A stretch of 53,927 bases of DNA from CAJXCL01 sp964394335 (GTDB lineage Bacteria; Nitrospinota; Nitrospinia; CAJXCL01), in the NCBI GenBank assembly GCA_964394335.1, contig CAYMVZ010000004.1:1-53927 (forward strand), written 5' to 3'. Shown here piece after piece: positions 49,993 to 53,927 of this stretch; position 1 is the first letter of the stretch, and each line of letters starts with the position of its first letter. Below the pieces are notes generated by a model that was not told the origin of the DNA, did no database searches, and saw nothing but the letters and a program-made list of their open reading frames with translations. The position numbers and the translations under genes were made by a program.

Positions 49993-51573
49993 ATGAAAGT
50001 TTTGGTTAGCGATAACCTGTCCGAACAGGGAATTGAAGTACTTAAAAATGCTGATGGGATTGAAGTCGACGTAAAAACCGGATTGTCCAATGAAGAATTG
50101 ATTGGAATAATCGGCCAATATGATGGTCTGGCCATAAGGAGCGCTACCGAAGTAACTGCAGATGTTATACAGGCCGCTTCCAACTTGAAAGTAGTGGGAA
50201 GAGCAGGTATAGGTATAGACAATGTTGACCTGAAGGCAGCCAGCAAGAGGGGCGTTGTTGTTATGAATACGCCGGGAGGAAATACCATCACCACTGCGGA
50301 GCATACTATTTCAATGATGTTATCCCTGTCCCGAAAAATCCCTCAGGCAACCACATCATTAAAAGCAAGCAAATGGGAAAAGAAAAAATTTATGGGTGTA
50401 GAAATCTATAATAAAGTCCTGGGCATTATCGGGTTTGGCAAAATCGGACAAATTGTTTCCGGTCTTGCCAGGGGTCTTCAAATGAACGTGATAGTTTATG
50501 ACCCTTTTATTTCAAAAGATGTGGTTGAGAAAACAGGCGTTGAAGTGGTAGAACTGGATGACCTGTTTAAGCGCTCAGATTATATCACTCTCCATGTTCC
50601 AAGTACGGAAAAAACAAAAAACCTCATTTGCGAAGAAACAATAAAAAAAATGAAATCGAGCGTCCGTATTATAAATTGCGCGCGAGGCGGTATCATTAAC
50701 GAAGCCGATTTACTAAAAGCCATTAAAGAAAAAAAAATTGCAGGCGCCGCTTTAGATGTTTTTGAAAAAGAGCCGCCGGGAGAAAACCCGCTCCTCCTTT
50801 TGGATGAAGTGATCTGCACACCTCATCTTGGCGCTTCTACAGATGAAGCACAGGAGAATGTTGCAGTAGCTGTAGCTGAACAAATTGTTGATTACTTAAT
50901 AAACGGCCAGATAAGAAACGCCATAAATGTCCCTTCGGTAGATGCGGAGACCTTAAAAAAAATCAAGCCTTATTTATACCTCGGGGAAAAACTTGGCGCT
51001 CTTCAGGCACAGCTTTGCAAAGGAAGGATTCAGCAAATTAATATCATATACAGTGGTGAAGTAGCAAAAATGGAAACCAGCCCCATTACTTTGGCAGTAC
51101 TAAAGGGGCTGTTAAGCGTATTTGTTGAAACAGACCTGAATATGGTAAATGCCCCGGTTATTGCCAAAGAAAGGGGAATAGAGGTTTTAGAATCCAGATC
51201 AAGCGAATCTCATGATTTTGCTTCACTTATATCTGTAATAATTACCACCGATGAAGAATCTAAAACAATAGAAGGAACTCTATTCGGGAAAGAAGATACA
51301 AGAATCGTGCGGATTGATGAGTATCATGTTGAGGCTTCTCCTGAAGGGAACATGCTGGTTTTTTCCAATGTTGACGCGCCGGGGGTTATTGGAAAAATCG
51401 GAACGATTCTTGGAAATAATAATATCAATATAGCCGGGTTTAATTTATGCCGAAGAATGGTCAAAGGAAAAGCAATGGCTATTGTAAATCTCGACTCGCC
51501 TCTGACTGATAAGGCACAGGATGAAATAAAGAAAATCTCAAATATTTTATTTGTAAAAAAAATATCATTGTAA
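49993..51573 (+). CDS. serA: D-3-phosphoglycerate dehydrogenase SerA
   Basis: SerA makes 3-phosphohydroxypyruvate in the first step of serine synthesis. The 526-residue form has a catalytic domain with Rossmann motif GIIGFGKIGQIVSGLARGLQ and active-site residues in NCARGGIINEADL (Arg), DVFEKEPP (Glu) and TPHLGAST (His). An intervening ASB domain (about 315-445) and a C-terminal ACT domain (DAPGVIGKIGTILGNNNINI) follow. The longer form with ACT is typically serine-regulated. The ATG at 49993 has AAGGAGGTCTG just before it. Structured element E lies in its leader region. Confidence 0.95.
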   Translation: MKVLVSDNLSEQGIEVLKNADGIEVDVKTGLSNEELIGIIGQYDGLAIRSATEVTADVIQAASNLKVVGRAGIGIDNVDLKAASKRGVVVMNTPGGNTITTAEHTISMMLSLSRKIPQATTSLKASKWEKKKFMGVEIYNKVLGIIGFGKIGQIVSGLARGLQMNVIVYDPFISKDVVEKTGVEVVELDDLFKRSDYITLHVPSTEKTKNLICEETIKKMKSSVRIINCARGGIINEADLLKAIKEKKIAGAALDVFEKEPPGENPLLLLDEVICTPHLGASTDEAQENVAVAVAEQIVDYLINGQIRNAINVPSVDAETLKKIKPYLYLGEKLGALQAQLCKGRIQQINIIYSGEVAKMETSPITLAVLKGLLSVFVETDLNMVNAPVIAKERGIEVLESRSSESHDFASLISVIITTDEESKTIEGTLFGKEDTRIVRIDEYHVEASPEGNMLVFSNVDAPGVIGKIGTILGNNNINIAGFNLCRRMVKGKAMAIVNLDSPLTDKAQDEIKKISNILFVKKISL

Positions 51574-51903
51574 TAATAAGAAGAAAATCACGAATAACGC
51601 GAATTGGGCTAATTAAGCGAGAAGATACATAATTTTGCTTCGCCCCGCTGAGCGTGGCTTCGCAGATTCGCCCTGTGAAGTATGCCTGCTAACACTTGAA
51701 TTCCGATCAAGTAATGTCATTCCCAACTTGATTGGGAACCAGAATGACAATTCAGTTACCTCTCTGTCATTCAGGTTCCTGCTTTCGCAGGAATAAACTC
51801 CAGCGGGAATTTAGTTTCTAACATTCTAAAAGAGAAAATGTAAACTATTTAATGTTCTCAGTAGTAACGAACTATTAGTGTAATTTGTGAAATGAGTTTT
51901 TTT
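51574..51903. repeat. Intergenic repeat cluster
   Basis: It holds the CCCCGCTGAGCGTGG module (51643-51657) and two TGTCATTCCCAAC / TGTCATTCAGGTT hairpin relatives between 51712 and 51795. AAAATGTAAACTATTTAATG (51835-51854) is an exact duplicate of 26993-27012. No gene is seen. Confidence 0.6.
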
Positions 51904-53154
51904 TTAAATGAATATCAGTACCAGAATTTTGAAAATTATTATTGATATTATGGCGGTAAGAGGAAGTGTGATAATCCACGATAAGACAATATTTTTAATA
52001 ACTTGAAAATTGAGAGTGGCTATACCTCGTGCAATTCCAACTCCTATGATAGATCCAACAAGGGTATGGGTTGTAGAAACGGGCAGTCCCAATAGAGAAC
52101 AGCCCAGGACCGTGGTCGCGGTCCCGAATTCCGCAGAAAAGCCGCGCGATGGCGTCAGTTCGGTAATTCTTTTTCCGGTTGTCTCTATAACCTTGTATCC
52201 CCATGTACATATTCCAACAGCTATTCCGACACCTCCTAACGATAATACCCAGATAGGTACCCCAATTTTCATAGCTACAGTATTTGTTTGAATAGCAGAC
52301 ACGATTGCCGCTAACGGTCCTATGGCATTGGCCACATCATTAGCTCCAAAAGCCAATGCCACATACAAAGCAGTTAAAATCTGCAAATAACCAAATATTT
52401 TTTCCATCCGATGAAACTCTTTTTCAAAGCCGTTTTTCACATTGCCTTTAATTTTTTTAGTTAACAAATTGCAGATAAGAAAAGATAATATGCCTGCTCC
52501 TATGGAAATGACTAACGCTTTATCAAAGGGGATATTCAAGTGAAGGTTTTTCATGCCTTTATAAATCAATGAGAGGGTCAAAATAGCAAAGACTATAAAT
52601 GCCATGTAGGGTGCTTGAGTTTTAACGTTGTGTAATGGCGTCTCGGTATCAATAATCTTTTTTTTGACATAAGTAAAAACAATAAAAGCTATCAATCCAC
52701 CACTAATGGGAGATATGACCCAGCTGGCAAATATCTGTAGTATTTTTTTTATATTCAGCGCATCCAAACCACCGACAGTAAATCCTATTCCAAGTATGGC
52801 TCCAACAATGGAATGAGTGGTGGAAACAGGCAGACCATAGTATGTAGCCAATTGAAGCCATAATCCGGTTGCAAAGAGAGCTGCCAGCATCCCGTAAATC
52901 AAATAAAAGGGTGTATCAGCAAAAATACCGGGATCAATCATTCCCTTACGAATAGTATTAGTAACATCACCTCCCAGTAGAACTGCGCCGACAAAACTAA
53001 AGAAGGAAGCAGCAATGACAGCCTGCTTTAAAGTGAGGGCTCCGGACCCAACAGAAGTTCCCATGGAATTCGCGGCGTCATTGGCCCCTATATTCCATGC
53101 CATGTAAAAACCGAATGAAACCGCGACTACCAGAACAATTGTTTCCGCCGTCAT
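51904..53154 (-). CDS. pit: Inorganic phosphate transporter PiT
   Basis: The 416-residue protein has about ten to twelve membrane helices and the twin PiT signatures: NIGANDAANSMGTSVGSG near the N-terminus and FGANDVANAIGPLAAIV in the second half. GLPVSTTHSIVG and GLPVSTTHTLVG repeat in both halves, showing internal duplication. PiT couples phosphate, usually as metal-phosphate, to proton or sodium uptake. The DUF47 gene lies 10 nt upstream on the same strand, the usual two-gene layout. Confidence 0.95.
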   Translation of the reverse strand: MTAETIVLVVAVSFGFYMAWNIGANDAANSMGTSVGSGALTLKQAVIAASFFSFVGAVLLGGDVTNTIRKGMIDPGIFADTPFYLIYGMLAALFATGLWLQLATYYGLPVSTTHSIVGAILGIGFTVGGLDALNIKKILQIFASWVISPISGGLIAFIVFTYVKKKIIDTETPLHNVKTQAPYMAFIVFAILTLSLIYKGMKNLHLNIPFDKALVISIGAGILSFLICNLLTKKIKGNVKNGFEKEFHRMEKIFGYLQILTALYVALAFGANDVANAIGPLAAIVSAIQTNTVAMKIGVPIWVLSLGGVGIAVGICTWGYKVIETTGKRITELTPSRGFSAEFGTATTVLGCSLLGLPVSTTHTLVGSIIGVGIARGIATLNFQVIKNIVLSWIITLPLTAIISIIIFKILVLIFI

Positions 53155-53164
53155 TAGATCCTTT

Positions 53165-53839
53165 CTATTTAGACAAAAATAAGCGTAATAATTTGGTTAC
53201 CTTTTCAGAAGCGTCCGCAACTGCGGATAAAGTTTGAAAAATTTTCATCCACATAAATATAGACACAGGGTCTAACTCTTTTTCTATCTTAAACATGGTC
53301 TGGGCCAGCTTATATTGAATTTTGTCCGCTTCCCATTCCAAGGTACTGACTTCTCCGACCATTTTGATGACTTTTTCCGCTTCCGGACCGCTAAAAGACG
53401 CTTCCAGTAAATTATTTAATTCAAGAATGACTTTTACCGATAAATTCCCAACCTCAATCACTTTCTTAACAAGATCATTTAAAAGAGGTTTTAATTTGTC
53501 TGGTACGGTCATATTCTTAAGACTTAATACTACTGCCAGGTCTTCAACCGCGTCGCATACCGAATCCTGGGCAGAGAGCAGGTTCATCATGTCTCGCCGG
53601 TCCACCGCAAGAAAAAGATTTTTAGGCAAATTGTCTCGAATTTTATCTTTGATTTTATCTGCCTGGTGTTCCAGCTTCATAATCTTCTTTGATATTGCTT
53701 TGAATTCTTTTGATTCCTGTTTATAAAGAGAATCAAAGAGTGGCTGTATTTCGTCCAGACATTCTTTAACTTTTTCAAGATGCTCCTGGAGCGGCTTAAA
53801 AGGAGACTTACCGAATAGGTTTAAAATTGTACTGCGCAT
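53165..53839 (-). CDS. DUF47 / PhoU-like phosphate transport regulator
   Basis: The 224-residue protein is helical and matches the TIGR00153/DUF47 family. Features are RSTILNLFGKSPFKPLQEHL at the N-terminus, IMKLEHQADKIKDKIRDNLP, FLAVDRRDMMNLLSAQDSV, CDAVEDLAVVL and LEWEADKIQYKLAQTM. Like PhoU it forms helical bundles and modulates the adjacent PiT transporter. It is translated first, then pit, 10 nt apart. Ribosome site AAAGGAGGTAAAAAA is strong. Confidence 0.94.
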   Translation of the reverse strand: MRSTILNLFGKSPFKPLQEHLEKVKECLDEIQPLFDSLYKQESKEFKAISKKIMKLEHQADKIKDKIRDNLPKNLFLAVDRRDMMNLLSAQDSVCDAVEDLAVVLSLKNMTVPDKLKPLLNDLVKKVIEVGNLSVKVILELNNLLEASFSGPEAEKVIKMVGEVSTLEWEADKIQYKLAQTMFKIEKELDPVSIFMWMKIFQTLSAVADASEKVTKLLRLFLSK

Positions 53840-53900
53840 TTTTTACCTCCTTTAAAAAGGTGATTTTAAAATAAATTTCATGAGAAAACAACCCTGGATA

Positions 53901-53920
53901 CCCCGTGCGGGAGCACGGGG
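53901..53920. repeat. GNRA-loop GC-rich palindrome, right copy
   Basis: CCCCGTGCGGGAGCACGGGG repeats the 8-bp stem of 25-44, with a GGGA loop instead of GGAA. It lies 7 nt from the end of the window. Both copies are in the same orientation. Confidence 0.8.
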
Positions 53921-53927
53921 AGGAAAG

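Overview
The window comes from the chromosome of an uncultured, low-GC (roughly 40%), Gram-negative-type bacterium. Many predicted proteins carry signal peptides and periplasmic or c-type-heme domains (DsbD, TlpA, DsbA-like, MsrAB, cytochrome c). The mixture of a type-E succinate dehydrogenase, class I fumarase, DUF3179, PCYCGC and FliB proteins fits lineages such as Nitrospinota, Nitrospirota or neighbouring candidate phyla. The sequence alone does not settle the phylum.

Layout. 0-9.5 kb: a truncated PIN-like gene at the left edge, then housekeeping genes (ABC-F ATPase, YqeY, ferredoxin/metallo-hydrolase fusion, MsrAB, HisH, HisA) and an orphan FliB-type methylase. 10-15.5 kb: a TCA/fumarate block of two-part fumarase, SdhA, SdhB with two four-Cys clusters, and an HdrB-like SdhE in place of a membrane anchor. 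15.7-25 kb: accessory region with DUF3179, a cupredoxin-like secreted protein, an Lcl/DUF1566 protein, a thiopurine methyltransferase, tmRNA (ssrA), a pseudo-receiver/TPR protein, a GT-C membrane protein, a DsbA-like protein, and three decayed gene remnants (VapBC-like, AmpG-like, XRE antitoxin). 25-37.7 kb: GGDEF-PilZ protein, an oxidase-like membrane domain fused to DUF1858, GatB, a three-gene aminotransferase/GT-C operon, DsbD and rhomboid. 37.8-46.6 kb: a 2Fe-2S ferredoxin, CMD protein, SixA, an acidic repeat protein with RDD partner, and a minus-strand periplasmic redox cluster (Cys-rich protein, PCYCGC protein, diheme cytochrome c-PDZ, TlpA, DUF255). 46.7-53.9 kb: SfsA-GIY-YIG fusion, a small merR-merC-thioredoxin-merF operon with a clear MerR-type operator, serA, and a PiT/DUF47 phosphate uptake pair.

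The intergenic DNA is unusually rich in dispersed repeats. At least seven families recur, often nested. The most notable is a roughly 100-140 nt element present in five copies. Its two hairpin stems change sequence between copies while keeping their pairing, which points to a structured RNA or hairpin DNA element. Near-identical GNRA-loop palindromes sit at both ends of the window, so the window (or its parent contig) probably ends in a repeat.

Functionally, the strongest theme is thiol, heme and metal chemistry in the cell envelope. The clearest candidates for something little described are the five-copy structured element, the diheme cytochrome c-tandem PDZ protein in its TlpA/DUF255 operon, and the mercury operon in which a Cys-rich thioredoxin-fold protein stands where merP would be expected and no merA follows.
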